Positions 9,869 to 21,849 of a stretch of 64,000 bases of DNA are shown one piece after another. Position 1 is the first letter of the stretch. Each line of letters begins with the position of its first letter. The notes beneath the pieces are model-generated. The model saw only the letters and a list, made by a program, of their open reading frames with translations. It was not told the DNA's origin and made no database searches. Origin of the DNA: Aquarana catesbeiana (lineage: Eukaryota > Chordata > Amphibia > Anura > Ranidae); contig NC_133330.1 of NCBI RefSeq assembly GCF_042186555.1, forward strand, positions 169,729,266 through 169,793,265, given 5' to 3'. A program made the translations under genes and the position numbers.

Positions 9869-10788
9869 CAATATATTGTCTGAAGTATTGGGACACCTGC
9901 CCATATACGCACATGAACTGTAATGGCATCCCAGTCTTAGTCCGTAGGGTTCAAAATTCATTCCGTCGGATTTGCAGCTATAACAGCTTCAGTTCTTCTG
10001 GGAATGCTGTCTACAAGGTTTAGGAGTGTGTCTATGGGAATGTTTGACCATTCTTCCATAAGTGCATTTGTGAGGTCAGGCACTGATGTTGGGTGAGAAG
10101 GCCTGGCTTACAGTCTCCGCTCTATATCATTCCAAAAGTGTTCTGTTGTGTTGAGGTAAAGACTCTGTGCAGGCCAGTCAAGTTCCTCCACCCCAAACTC
10201 ACTCATCCATGTCTTTATGCACCTTGCTTTGTGCACTGGTCTCAATCATTTGGTGGAAGGAGGATTATGATGTGGGATTGTTTTTCAGGGTTTGGGCACG
10301 GCCTCTTAGTTCCAGTGAAGGGAACTCTTAAGGCATCACATTTTGGACAATTTCATGCTCCCAACTTTGTGGGAACAATTTGGGGATGGCCCCTTCCTGT
10401 TCCAACATGACTGCACACCACTGCACAAAGCAACATCCATGAAGACATGATTGAGCGAGTTTGGGGTGGAGGAACATGACTAGCCTGCACATAATCCTGA
10501 CCCCAACCCGATACAAAAACTTTTGGCTGATTTAGAGCAGAGACTGCGAGCCAGGCCTTCTCATCCAACATCAGTGCCTGGCCTCACAAATGCACTTCTG
10601 GAAGAATGGTCAAACATTCCCATAGACACACTAAACCTTGTAGACAGCCTTCCTAGTCTTCCCAGAAGCTGTTCTATCTGCAAAGGGTGGGCCAAATAAA
10701 TTTTTAACCCTATGGACTAAGACTGGGCTGCCATTAAAGTTCATGTGTGGGTAAAGGCAGGCACCCCAATACTTTTGGCTAGATAGTG
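9869..10788. mobile_element. Palindromic Tc1-like derivative
   Basis: 920 bp flanked by TA on both sides (9867-9868, 10,789-10,790). Ends align over 26 bp without gaps (TACAATATATTG.. against TACACTATCTAG.., both leading to AAGTATTGGG). The left half is an inverted copy of the right half: both arms carry the transposase C-terminal region and end. The middle (10,250-10,390) keeps the GGGSIMMWGCFSG-type segment. It is therefore a head-to-head internal rearrangement of a Tc1 transposon, with no usable transposase. Confidence 0.8.
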
Positions 10789-11464
10789 TATCTGGCAAGA
10801 TATGCTGGTGGAACCCTCCTACACATAAATACTACATTTAGACATAGTTTTAGGACCTGGGAGATAAGACAACTTCTCTAGCAGCATGTTTGGGATTTGA
10901 ACCCAGATGCTCAGGGATGCCAAGCAGAAGTTCTAACCTCTAAGCCACAGAGCTGCCACATGTGAAAACCTCCTACACATAAATAAACATACATACTGCA
11001 TTTCTTTGGGCATACAGGTGATGGAATTACATTACTCAAGAGTTATTCTTCTTGATTTATTCTGTGATATTTGGTGGTTCTTTGTGGGTCAGTGTAGAAT
11101 AGTGATATTACCCTCAAATGTTTGGGAATTACATTTTGATTTCTGATGTTGGTACACATATCACATTTTTTGGGCTCAAATTATGATTATTTGGAAATAA
11201 TAAAAAGCACTAAAAATTGTGACTCATTTTAAATCTGCATCAGTGATGGTATTGTTTGTGGTTTGTAAAGACACCTGTGTAAGTTTGGGTAAAGAGTGTT
11301 ATGAGATGGAGAGTAACAAGTTAAAGTGACAGAGAAAAATATATTTTACCAAAACATCAAAACATTTCACATTCTAGCATTCTTAAAAACAAAATAGTTG
11401 AAGTAGTAGCAACATTGTTGCAAAGGGAAATTTATTTCAGAGAAAGATACATTTCATCTCAACA
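10789..11464. other. No gene seen; small retroposon-like fragment
   Basis: Around 10,893-10,960 a fragment (GGATTTGAACCCAGATGCTC.., TAAGCCACAGAGCTGCC) resembles the tail of the same dispersed repeat seen at 9541. The rest is AT-rich without coding signal. Confidence 0.45.
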
Positions 11465-12111
11465 TTAAAGTGGATGTAAACCCAATGTCATCCTTTCTAA
11501 ACTACTGCCATAGGAGTTATCTATAAGGATATACATGCCTCCTGAATGTATCTTTACCTGTCCAATGTCTCCCCTCTGTCTGTTATGAGACCCGAAAAAT
11601 TTCTGTTCTGTGGGTGGGTCTATTGTCTGGAGCTCGGTGGGTGCAGTTGTGATGTCAGTAGACTCCCCTCCCACCTCTACACTCCCCTTGTCAATATGCA
11701 TTTTCTCCTGTGTATTTCTTACACTGAACTTCTGCTATGATCTCTAACATCCAGTGAAAAGACAGGAAAGTAACCACATGACTTCAGCATTCCAAATCAT
11801 GCTGAGGTGTGGAACAGCCAATCCTTGCAGAGCTGCTGAAGAAAGGAGTGGGGTTGGGAATTAAAAAATAATGCATGTCTTAGGCTAGTGCACGAGATGT
11901 AAATAACCTGTCACCCACAGCAAGGGGGAGTATTTGACAAAGTTTTTCTCTGTCAAGTTTTATCTCACTGAACAATAAAAGAGGATTGCTCAGAGATGGA
12001 TTAACTCTTTGTGGCAAGACTGGGCTCAAATGATAGGAAATCTTTTACTCTTCATTGTGACATAAAAAAAAAAATAAAAATAAAAAAAATTCGGGTTTAC
12101 ATCCATTTTAA
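11465..12111. mobile_element. TTAA-target MITE, second copy
   Basis: 647 bp, TTAAAGTGGATGTAAACCC at the left and the complement with one change at the right. Internal sequence (CACGAGATGTAAAT, GGGGGAGTATTTGACAAAG, CTCAGAG.TGGATTAACTC) matches the copy at 4146-5044 but lacks the inserted retroposon-like segment. Confidence 0.85.
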
Positions 12112-12694
12112 AAGGATTTATTTGGGGAAGTTACAATTGTACCATTAGAATCAATGGCTAAAATTTGCATTGGACTATAATAGTGCCGATTTTCACTTCC
12201 AAAAAATGCTCTTTAACACAGCGCTCATTCTGGTATTTACTATGGCGCTCTGTAAAAAAGACATTGGAGCTAAAATGAGAGCAGGTCTGAGCATGCTCAG
12301 TTGTGCTGGCACCTAGTTGTACAAAAACGGGGAATTTATCTTTTAAAGATATTTCAGTGTAGAAATTACTTTTTTACACAGTTTAAAAGCAGATTATCTT
12401 TAAATAATATGCTGCATATTTCAGTACCATTTAAACAATTATATCATGCTCTAAACATTATTTCCATGTACACTACTCCAGGTTTTAGCAGAATAAGGGT
12501 TTGGGCACTATTTGTTTTCAGGGAACTATAGTAAATTCGATTTTGAGAGTATTTTTATTTTTACAGCGCTATAGTGAATACCGTTTTAGCGCTAATTAAC
12601 GCCGCAGCGCTATAGTAAATGACCCCCAATGTGTCACAGAAAATGACATGTAGGCATGATACTGCCTCATGTTGTAGTTCCTCCATTTGTTTAT
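12112..12694. other. No gene seen; possible decayed MITE
   Basis: AT-rich. Near 12,565-12,630 the word AGCGCTATAGT occurs twice, ending in AAATGACCCCCAATG, which looks like the edge of another non-autonomous element. Its partner end was not found with confidence. Confidence 0.35.
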
Positions 12695-13632
12695 TTAACC
12701 TCTTGCCAACCAGCCACCGTCATTATACTGCAGCAGGTCAGCACGAACCCGCAAACCATCGTAGCTGTACGTTGGCTCCTTTAAGCGGTATAGCAGGTAT
12801 GCCCGCTGCATTGCGGGGGTGCCGATGCTCGTGGCCGAGGGTCGCAATCATGGGCACGAGAGGCAGAACAGGGACGTGTGTGTAAACACACAAATCCCTG
12901 TTCTGTGAGGAGAAGAGAGGCAGATCATGAATTCCTAATAGCTAGGAACCACAATCTGTCATCTCCTATAGTCAGTCCCCTCACCCCACAGTTAGTACAC
13001 ACAGTCAGGGAACACAGTTAACCCCTTGATTGCCCCCTAGTGTTAACCCCTTCCTTGCCCGTGACATTTACACAGTAATCAGCGCATTTTATAGCACTAA
13101 TCGCTGTATAATTGTCAATGGTTTCAAAAATGTGTCAGAAGTGTTCGATGTGTCCGCCATAATGTCGCAGTCCCGATAAAAATCACAGATCCCACCATTA
13201 CTAGTAAAAAAAAAAATAATAAAAATGCCACAAATCTATCCCCTATTTTATAGACGCTATAACTTTTACACTTATATAACAATATACACTTAATGAGATT
13301 TCTATTACCAAAAATATGTAGAAGAATACATATTGGCCTAAACTGAGGAAAAAATGTGCTTTTTTTAAAAAAAAATGGGGATATTTATTATAGCAAAAAG
13401 TACAAAATATTGTGTTTTTTTCAAAATTGTCTCTCTTTTTTTGTTTATAGCCCAAAAAATAAAAACCGCAGAGATGATCAAATACCACCAAAAGAAAGCT
13501 CTATTTGTGTGGAAAAAAAAAGGACACCAATTTTTTTGGGTACAGAGTGGCACGACCGCGCAATTGTCAGTTAAAATGACGCAGTGCCGGATCACAAAAA
13601 ATGGCCGGGTCATTGAGCAGCCAAATCTTTCC
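12695..13632. mobile_element. TTAA-flanked noncoding element, partial
   Basis: Starts TTAACCTCTTGCCAACC, like the ends of the elements at 14,500 and 30,921, but the right terminus is missing; the last recognisable part is near GGCCGGGTCATTGAGCAGCC. It has poly-A and poly-T runs and no coding potential. Probably a truncated copy of a large noncoding family common in ranid frogs. Confidence 0.55.
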
Positions 13633-14499
13633 ACTGTTTCAGGACACTGGAAAGTGGTATGCAAAGGCCTACAATGTCCTTAAAAACAGCTTTTTTCTTG
13701 CAGTTATATCCGATATAACATTCCATTCCCTTGCTGAAACCTGCATTATCTATGCAACTGGTTGCTTCTCCTTTGAGGATTCTGCAGGACTCTTTTGGCC
13801 TTTATATGACATGTATCAAAGTGGTTGTTTCCACACTCTTTCATCAAAACTGTTAGTAGGAGTTTGAGACACAATGACTTTGCATATAATTCTCACTTTT
13901 GGTAAGGAGTTCTGAAAAGGTTTTTAGAAGCTATGTTTATATTGATATTGGGTCACAAATTGCATTCAACATGTCATGTAATTTCGCTACTGGGTAATGT
14001 TGCCCACTTTGTGGGTGGACAGTGGTTGGTAAACTGTTATTTGGTTGGTATAAGATATTGCTTCTTGAGTCTTAGTGACTAAGCTTGTTGGTCTGTTAAT
14101 GGTTAACAGCAGTTCTGTTTGGTATTAAAGGTCAAAGTTAATTTCATAATAAAATTGTTTTAAACCCAATAAAGGGGCCGCTGCCTCAACTTTTCCACAA
14201 TCCTTGTTGTGTGTTTATTTTATATTTTAGGCATGTTCTTATGGTATGATGGGTGTTAATGGGGTGTACAATCCCATGCAGATTCCCACCAGCAGAAACT
14301 GTGGCGTGGCACTGGAACTCAGAATCTCTTATCTACTCTGCATTTTAGTTTCTAGTAGTTTTTAATCTGTCATGCAACTGGACCCCTAACTACCAGAAGT
14401 GGCTGTTGGATGCCTAACCTGGTTCTACCTTATGCTTGTTATCAAACCTTAAGCTACCCGACTAGAAGGGACAGGGTTAACTAAACAAAACTGGTTAAC
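13633..14499. other. No gene seen
   Basis: No repeat or gene recognised; short open frames here show no domain. Confidence 0.4.
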
Positions 14500-15535
14500 T
14501 TAACTACTTTAAGACTGGGCCTATTTTTCAAACTTGTTGTTTAATCAGTTCTTTTGCTAGAAAATTCCTTGAAACCCCAAAACATTATATATTTTTTTCT
14601 AACACCATAGAGAATAAAATGGCGGTCATTGCAATACTTTCTGTCACACCGTATTTGCGCAGTGTCCTTAAAAGCACACTTTCTTTGGAAAAAATACATT
14701 TTTTAGAATTAAAATATAAGACAGCAGTAAAGTTAGCCCAATTTTTTTTATATTGTGAAAGATGATGTTACGCTAAGTAAATTGATACCCAACATGTCAC
14801 GCTTCAAAATTGCACCCGCTCGTGGAATGGCAACAAACTTTTATCCTTAAAAATCTACATATGCGACGTTTAAAAAATTCTACAGGTTGCATGTTTTGAG
14901 TTACAGAGTAGGTCTAGAGCTAGAATTATTTCTCTCACTCTAACAATTGCTGTGATACCTCACATGTGTGGTTTGAACACCATTTTCATATGCGGGCGGT
15001 ACTCGGGAATGCGCTTGCTTCTGCACGCGAGCTCGGCGGGACAGGCGTGTTAAAAAAAAAAATGTTCTTATTTATTTTACTTTTTATTTTTACATTGTTC
15101 AAAAAAGCATGACAGGACCTCTTAATAATGAGATCTGGGGTCAAAAAGACCTCAGATCTCATATTTACACTAAAATGCAATATAAAAAACAAAACAAAAA
15201 GTCGTTTGAAAAAAGAAAATGTCCCTTTAAGAGCTATGAGTGGAAGTGACGTTTTGACGTTGCTTCCACCCTGCAATTGTATGGAGCCAAGCGGGGGCCA
15301 TCTTCCCCTCACTCAGCTCCATGCTAAGAAGGGGAGAGGACGTGATCGCCTCAACGCGATCATCTCCGTCTCTGCTGGCGGCTCCGGTAAGAGGTGGTGG
15401 GCACCGGAGAGCGGTGGGAGGGGGGCCCTCTCTCGCCACTGATAAAAATGGTGAAAATGATCTTCTGCCATAACAACGGTATTCCACTTCAAAGTGCCAC
15501 CGTATAATGACAGCGGGTGGTCCATAAGTGGTTAA
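14500..15535. mobile_element. Large TTAA-flanked noncoding DNA element, copy 1
   Basis: 1036 bp from TTAACTACTTTAAGAC to CCATAAGTGGTTAA, each end carrying TTAA. It is homologous, in opposite orientation, to 30,921-32,045: shared blocks include GAGAATAAAATGGCGGTCATT, CAACATGTCACGCTTCAAAA and TTCTACAGGTTGCATGTTTT (each quoted in part). No transposase frame. TTAA targeting suggests mobilisation by a piggyBac- or Kolobok-type enzyme. Confidence 0.75.
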
Positions 15536-16949
15536 AAAAAAAAGAGCTGTATTGTACTGTATTGCAATGAACAGGTTTACCTACTAATATACTGTACTTG
15601 AAGGTGACTACTACAAACAGTAAATACAATACAATACAATACAATAAATACAATAGCACAGATATAGATATCTGGCACTGTGCCTATGAAATAATAACAA
15701 TAGAACAGAAATACTTTATCACAAGGATTCAGATACAAACTCAAGAAGCTACATACAGCTGTGAATAAACTCAGAACAAAGGAATACTTGCATAATAGTC
15801 CCTTCTGCGATTTAGCAGCATGGACAGGACATGTGGCTGAGGCTTTCCCTCACTCTCTCCACTTCCTACTTCTGGTGTTTTAACACTGTGATATTACCAG
15901 GTTATAACAGAAATAAGCTTGAAAAAAAGAAAACTAATGCAGCCACCACCGGTCCATCTAAGGTTCTTGGGTTTAGTTATGCTAAATCAGTCCCTCTTTG
16001 TAAAAGTACACAAATAATATACAGTATAAACAGCACTGGCAGCTTCCATATTTTTGTGCTCACAGGGTCCATGTAAAGGTCCTTTTAAATGAAACTGTAA
16101 TGCTAATTTCTGCCTGAAAAAGCTAGTTGCTTAGCAGACATGCTGCTTTGTTATCTTCAATAATTAGGTTGGTGACCTGCAGCACATTTGCGGAGCAGAA
16201 GTAGAGACTTTGACTACTGACTGCTTACTGTATCTATTCCAGATCTGATAGTCAGTATCCAGCATAACTTCCAGGCAGCAAGCATTTTCAAAGGAGGTCA
16301 TTCATTTCCTTTAAGTTTATAACCCCAATGCTCACAACAGAAATCCGACTTTCCAATGTTTTTCTTTTGAAATTCCAAGTCAGTGAGGTGATGGTAAAGA
16401 CCACATACAAGATTTGACTGAAAATGTTTTTCTTTCCATTCCATGAAACTCCATAAATTGACATGGTGATAAAGGCCACAGATTAGGGAAGAAAAATTAA
16501 ATGGTCTCCCGTAAATCTGGATTTAAGGCAGATTTTTTAACATTACAAAAATAGGGGCTTTAGAAAAAATGTGGTAAATAACATTTAATTTTTAGAAATC
16601 AAGCAAATAAGTACTGGTATTGAATAAAACTAAATACATTTATAATAATACATTGAAAAAAGGAGAAAATATTAAGTTCATGCCAAAATAGATAATGATC
16701 ACAGGTTAATTCTTCAAGTCAAACAATTCCAAAGATAGCAATTGTGTATTGGTGCCCTGGGATTTTTTTTGTGCCACATTCATCTTCTCACCAAAGGCCA
16801 ACAAAAAACTCCACAAAGCTGTAAAACAGAAGTGACTGGGCATGCAGATAATATGATGACTTCTTAGTCCTGTTCTTTAATAATATTTAATACATTGCAG
16901 CAAAGAATTGTCTGGTGGCCCCATACACACATAACTCAACACACAGCCA
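15536..16949. other. No gene seen; ACAAT microsatellite at 15,624-15,655
   Basis: AT-rich flank of the Tc1 element. The only clear structure is a short (ACAAT)n run. Open frames are short and domainless. Confidence 0.45.
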
Positions 16950-17021
16950 TTAATGTCTAAACCCCTGGCAACAAAAGTGAGTACACCCCTAAGTGAAAAT
17001 GTCCATATTGGGCCCAAAGTG

Positions 17022-18041
17022 TCAATATTTTGTGTGGCCACCATTATTTTCCAGCACTGCCTTAACCCCCTTGGGCATAGAGTTCACCAGAGCTTCACTG
17101 GTTGCCAATGGAGTCCTCTTGCACTCCTCCATGATGGCATCAAGGAGCTGGTGGATATTAGAGACCTTGCGCTCCTCCACCTCCGCTTTGAGGATACCCC
17201 ACAGATGCTCAATAGGGTTTAGGTCTTGAGACATGCTTGTCCAGTCCATTACCTTTACCCTCAGCTTCTTTAGCAAGGCAGTGGTTGTCTTGGAGTTGTG
17301 TTTGGGGCCGTTATCATGTTGAAACACTGCCCTGAGGCCTGTCTCCGAAGGAAGGGAATAATGCTCTGCTTCAGTATGTCACAGTACATGTTGGCCTTCA
17401 TGGTTCCCTCAATGAACTGTAACTTTCCAGTGCCGGCATCACTCATGCAGCCCCAGACCATGACACTCCCACCACCATGCTTGACTGTAGGCAAGAAACA
17501 CTTGTCTTTGTACTCCTCACCTGGTTGCCACCACACACGCTTGACACCATCTGAACCAAATAAGTTTATCTTGGTTTCATATGACCACAGGACATGGTTC
17601 CAGTAATCTATGTCCTTAGTCTGCTTGTCTTCAGCAAACTGTTTGCGGGTTTTTTGTGCATCATCTTTAGAAGAGACTTCCTTCGGGAACGACAGCTATG
17701 CTGACCAATTTGATACAGTGTGAGGCGTATGGTCTGAGCACTGACAGACTGACCCCCCACCCTTCAACCTCTGCAGCAATGCTGGCAGCACTCATACGTC
17801 TATTTCCCAAAGACAAAATCTGGATATGATTCTGAGCACGTGCACTCAACTTCTTTGGTCGATCATGGTGAGGCCTGTTCTGAGTGGAACCTGTCCTGTT
17901 AAACCACTGTATGGTCTTGTCCACCGTGCTGCAGCTCAGTTTAAGGGTCTTGGCAAACTTCTTAAAGCCTAGGTCATCTTTATGTAGAGCAACAATTCTT
18001 TTTTTCAGATCCTCAGAGAATTCTTTGCCATGAGGTTTCAT
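17022..18041 (-). pseudogene. Tc1-type transposase, frameshifted
   Basis: Start ATG at 18,041 (KPHGKEFSEDLKKRIVALHK). The N-terminal HTH region (KTLKLSCSTVDKTIQWFN) is followed by a basic linker, then the catalytic part in other frames: KHGGGSVMVWGCMS, FQHDNGPKHNSK (second Asp) and SQDLNPIEHLWGIL (Glu). The stop follows GGHTKY. Full length would be about 340 residues, but the frame changes at least twice, so no enzyme is made. In life it cuts and pastes the element at TA sites. Confidence 0.88.
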
Positions 18042-18137
18042 GTTGAACTTCCAGTGTGCAATATGAGAGAGTGAGAGCGATAACACCAAATTAACACACC
18101 TGCTCCCCATTCACACCTGAGACCTTGTAAACACTAA

Positions 18138-18400
18138 TGCCCCATACACACGGTCGGATTTTCCGATGGAAAATGTCCGATCGGAGCGTGTTGTCGGAAA
18201 TTCCGACCGTGTGTGGGCTCCATCGGACATTTTCCATCGGATTTTCCGACACACAAAGTTGGAGAGCAGGAGATAAAATTTTCCGACAACAAAATCCGAT
18301 CGCGTCAATTCCGACCGTGTGTGGCCTGTTCCGACGCACAAAGTGCCACGCATGCTCAGAAGAAATTCCAAGACGGAACAGCTCGGTCTGGTAAACTTAG
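18138..18400. repeat. Harbinger left terminal and subterminal repeats
   Basis: Dense direct and inverted copies of TCCGA-containing words (CGGTCGGATTTTCCGATGG and its complements) fill the first 200 bp. Related arrays occur at every Harbinger end and MITE in the window. Such clusters are plausible binding sites for the Myb-like partner protein (inference). Confidence 0.7.
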
Positions 18401-18984
18401 CGTTCGCAATGGATACAGCACTTTCGTCACTCTGCAATGTTAAAAATAGTTTAATACAGCGCACTCTCTTCTTCTTTATAATGTGACAAGAATTAAGTAG
18501 TTTTGCTGCTCATATTCACACACACTTCTCAGAAAGTTTTATTTTTGTTTTTTTATTGGGATTCCCTGAATATATTGTTATTAGTTGTCACATCTGACAG
18601 TATTTTTTTTTTTTTATTTAATTTTTTTGGGGATTTTAAGCCTTTTTTTGGATTTAATGTTTGAATTTTTTCAAAGGCTGATCTTTGTTCAATGTTATTT
18701 TTATTTTTCCTCCAGAATATTTTTGTGTGTGTTTTGTGTGTCAAGTTACCCCAACACCATTGATATCTTTTATTATTTAATCTCAAGGAGATTGTTTGTT
18801 GTTGGTGTCCCTTGTTCATTTCACATTGTATATTTGAAATGTGCCTGAATCCTCACAAAAAAACTGTCCTTTTTGAAGTAAAACACACATAGGCAAGTAT
18901 AATTCAAAACAAAAATCCTTTATTAAGGGATCAGAACCAAAAAAAGAGGAAGGCAACACTGGCTCAACATGAGAAATTAGCGAA

Positions 18985-19190
18985 GCCTGGGACCCCCACG
19001 GCAGACATCAATTCTTGAACATCAAAATTGGTGGCCTGAGGAGTCCATATGTAAGGGAGGGCAGTCTGGTCCAGAATTCCCAGAGATCGGGATAGCAGCA
19101 GATGACATCTGTGTCCCCAGGCTGTGGTACCACAAGAGGCTGCATCTTTTGGCCGACCAGACTGGATCCAGGGTCCTCACTTTCTGGTCT
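18985..19190 (+). pseudogene. Inverted fragment of the MADF exon
   Basis: Plus-strand sequence from CCCCACGGCAGACATCAATT onward reads as a decayed MADF segment (IGGLRSPYV, then AADDICVPRLWYHKRLHLLA). It corresponds to the middle of the minus-strand MADF exon at 19,766-20,189, so part of that exon was duplicated in inverted orientation. The minus-strand frame of the MADF gene ends inside this duplicate (KRERKTRK then stop), so its present C-terminus is antisense to an old MADF fragment. Confidence 0.65.
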
Positions 19191-20189
19191 TCCTTTCACG
19201 CTTCATTCCCGGCTGTGGCTGTGCAGTTGGAGATGTGGCAGGAGGAGGAGTAGGACCTGGAGGAGGACTGGGAAGACCTGGAGGAGAGGGAGGACGAGGA
19301 GGAGGACCTGCAGGAGGAGGAGAAGGACCATCGCAAAGGTGTGTCTGAGCTGTCATTTGGCCCCTCATACCTTTGTTAAGAGCCTCCAATATGAGCGCCT
19401 CACACATGACTTGTTGGCCCTCCTCCATCCTCTGCATTTTATAGGCAATGACGGCAGCAATGTACTCTTCCACGGTCTGTCATGCTCCCAGGACCTCTGT
19501 AGCCCTCCAAAAGAGTCCTCTGGTAGCCTCCTCTAGGGCACTCCTCCTACTGCCACTTTCTCTTTTCAGGGGGGGTGGAGGGACCTGCAGATCAGCCAGC
19601 CGGCTCGGCCCGGCCACCTCCTGGCTGAGACTTCCCTGTGTATGAAAAAGGGACATGGTTGTAATGTTTTGCTTCATCAATCACAATCCTAAATTAGTAC
19701 TCCAAACTAACATCTAGTTAACATCACTGATTGGACAAGCAGAAATATTTAGAGAAATGCTATACCTGGCTCAATCTGGGCTCCTCCACATGTGGCCTGG
19801 AGGAGCCTCAGCCGGGGGGAAGGAAGCGTGGAAGGAAGACTGGAGAGGGATGGCCTGGGTTCAGTCTGGCCTGCCAGAAAATGCAGCCTGTCATAGTACA
19901 ACATCCTGGGGACATAGATGTCATCAGCAGCTCCTGAGCTCTGTGAATCCAGGACTTTCTTGCGCTCCCTTAGATATGTGCTCCTCAGGCCACCAATTAA
20001 TATCTTTAAATAGGTGATGTCTGCCGTGGGGATCACCTGCTTCACAATTTCACACAATTGCACCAGTGCTGCCTTCCTCTTTGTTTGGTTCTTGAAATGG
20101 GGGTGGTTAATCTCCCACAGACAGGGCAGCTCCCTTAAGATATCTATGAATACTGACATGAAGTCATTGTCTTTCACTAAGATATCCAT
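19177..20189 (-). pseudogene. MADF-domain accessory gene of Harbinger copy 1
   Basis: Exon A 19,766-20,189 starts at ATG 20,189, just after a TTGCAG acceptor, and ends at a GT donor (CAG|GTATAG). It encodes a MADF-like domain: DILRELPCLWEINHPHF, KRKAALVQL, IGGLRSTYLRERKKV and PRMLYYDRLHFLAGQ. Exon B starts at 19,635 after CACAG and carries SLSQEVAGPSRL, a TGA stop at 19,480-19,482, then a C-terminal helix (YIAAVIAYKMQRMEEGQ) and a proline-rich tail. MADF proteins are DNA-binding transcription factors; a role in transposition is inferred from linkage. It shares a head-to-head promoter with the Myb gene. Confidence 0.75.
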
Positions 20190-20479
20190 GTTCACTGCAA
20201 GACACAACACAAGACAAAGCCTAATGTCAGACAAAACTCTCCTAATCTTGTTACAATATAGGCTTCAATGTAGAAGCAGTATAGGCACAAGTTTGTCTCT
20301 CACCTTCGTTCTTACGATCGGCGCATCCAATGCTCCTTCCTCCGCTCACAGATCGTACGTAATACGCACGCGTGTTACGCTTTATACACACTGCGCATGC
20401 GTGTAACTCCGCCCGCCCCTGACGTTCTTTCTAGTCTATTCCCCGCCCCTTTTCGTTCGGCGCGGTGGGGGAAGAGCAC
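20190..20479. promoter_or_regulatory. Bidirectional promoter between MADF and Myb-like genes
   Basis: 290 bp, GC- and CpG-rich. On the minus strand TATAAA (20,381-20,386) faces the MADF gene about 190 bp before its ATG. Toward the Myb gene there are GC boxes (CCGCCCGCCCC, CCCCGCCCC) and no clear TATA. Copy 2 keeps the same layout (TATATAAAG at about 62,465 facing the MADF gene). The intron acceptor before the MADF ATG suggests a short 5' noncoding exon. Confidence 0.55.
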
Positions 20480-21789
20480 ATGGCGGAGTTAGAGCAGGTG
20501 TGTGCTAATTATAGCAACGAGGAGGAGGAGGAGGAAAGCCCGGACACGTCCCGATCCAGAAGGAGACGTTTTAAGGCCACAAATATGTCCTTTGGGGAGA
20601 TGTTGGAGATGGTCGACATCATGAAGAAGTCCGACTATGACGAAAAGTATGGGCCTTACCCCAACCCCAACATCAGAAAGGCAAAGATCATGGCGAAAGT
20701 GGTCAAAAGCCTTCACAAGAATTTCGGGGTACAAAGATCGAAAGATCAGCTAAGGAAGCGGTGGTCGGACCTGAAGTTAAGAGAGCCAGAGCAGTACCGA
20801 AAGATCCGGAGAGTGCTGCAAAAAAGTAAGTAGTTGTGCTGTGTTCCTATTCTTTCTGTCTTTATTGCGTTCGTGCTGCTCCATATGCTTTTCTTAATTT
20901 TACAGTTTAAAAGGGCAACTTTAATGTTCATGGGCCCATTATTCGTTCGTATCAAACATTTTTCTTTCGGCCTCTAAAACACCATTGTTTAAGCCATATG
21001 CATTTTCCCACATTTTTTTTGGGCCTACTTGGATGCCAAATATTTATTTGTGTAGATGGGTTTGTTACTAGAATGAAATGCCAACTAGATTCTGTGTAAG
21101 GAGAGGACACTGAGCAGCTGTTTTCACATCTGGACACTGGAGCACTAGTGTTGGACACCAGAACACCATTTTTATTAGGGGGCCACACAGGTGCTCCAGT
21201 GTATATTATAGGGGGGTCTCCATCTGTGAAGCTTGTACTAAACAGGTAAAGTATTGCAGCTTGACAAAGGCCAATAAAAAAAATACATCTTGGAACTCGG
21301 CTAAAATAGACAATTGTACCCCACTTCCAAGCAATGTTTCCTATTTCTAGTTCTGCCATCAAATATCTGTGTGCTAATTATACCATTTTTGTTTTACGTA
21401 GGGGAGAAAAGACTCGGAGGACACCCCTCATCCGAGGAGACCAGAGACCCCCCACCTCTGGAAGAAGGTGAAATACCACCAACCCAAGCTGAGCAGGAGG
21501 AAGAAGAAGATGTGGTGGAGATTGGCACCACAACAGGTGAGTGTCTGCGACCACAGGCCCAGGTAAACGAGATGGATGGTGGCAGATTTTTGAGACCTGT
21601 TTTTGTTTTGTTTCTCTCTTTTTAGGTGATCGTGATGTTGTGGATCCAGAACGTTTCACATCAGAAAGTGCCCAGATCCTGATCGGGGAGATCATGGGGT
21701 GTAATGTCGAACTGCAAAACATACAGCAAAAAATCAATGATGTTATTAAAAAAAATAATAACATCATTGATGTTTTGGGGCGAATTTAA
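20480..21789 (+). CDS. Myb/SANT-like protein of Harbinger, intact three-exon gene
   Basis: Exons 20,480-20,825, 21,402-21,536 and 21,626-21,789, with GT donors (GTAAGT, GTGAGT) and AG acceptors, join to an open frame of 214 codons. The N-terminus is acidic (NEEEEEESPD) then basic (RSRRRRFK). A Myb/SANT-like trihelix follows (KAKIMAKVVKSLHKNFGV, QLRKRWSDLKLREPEQYRK), then an acidic linker and a C-terminal helix with hydrophobic repeats (ELQNIQQKINDVIKK), a likely coiled coil. Start: ATG 20,480 rather than the upstream GTG. In Harbinger elements the Myb-like protein binds subterminal DNA and helps bring transposase into the nucleus. It is the only element gene here without a visible break. Confidence 0.8.
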
Positions 21790-21849
21790 AACCCCACAAA
21801 ATCACTTTTTGGATTGTGGTCCAATCTTTTAAATTTTTTTGCAATGTTT

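Noticed and set aside
19102..19536. Arg-rich plus-strand frame of 144 codons
   Set aside because: Antisense to the proline-rich exon of the MADF gene, which has conserved splice sites and a homolog in copy 2.
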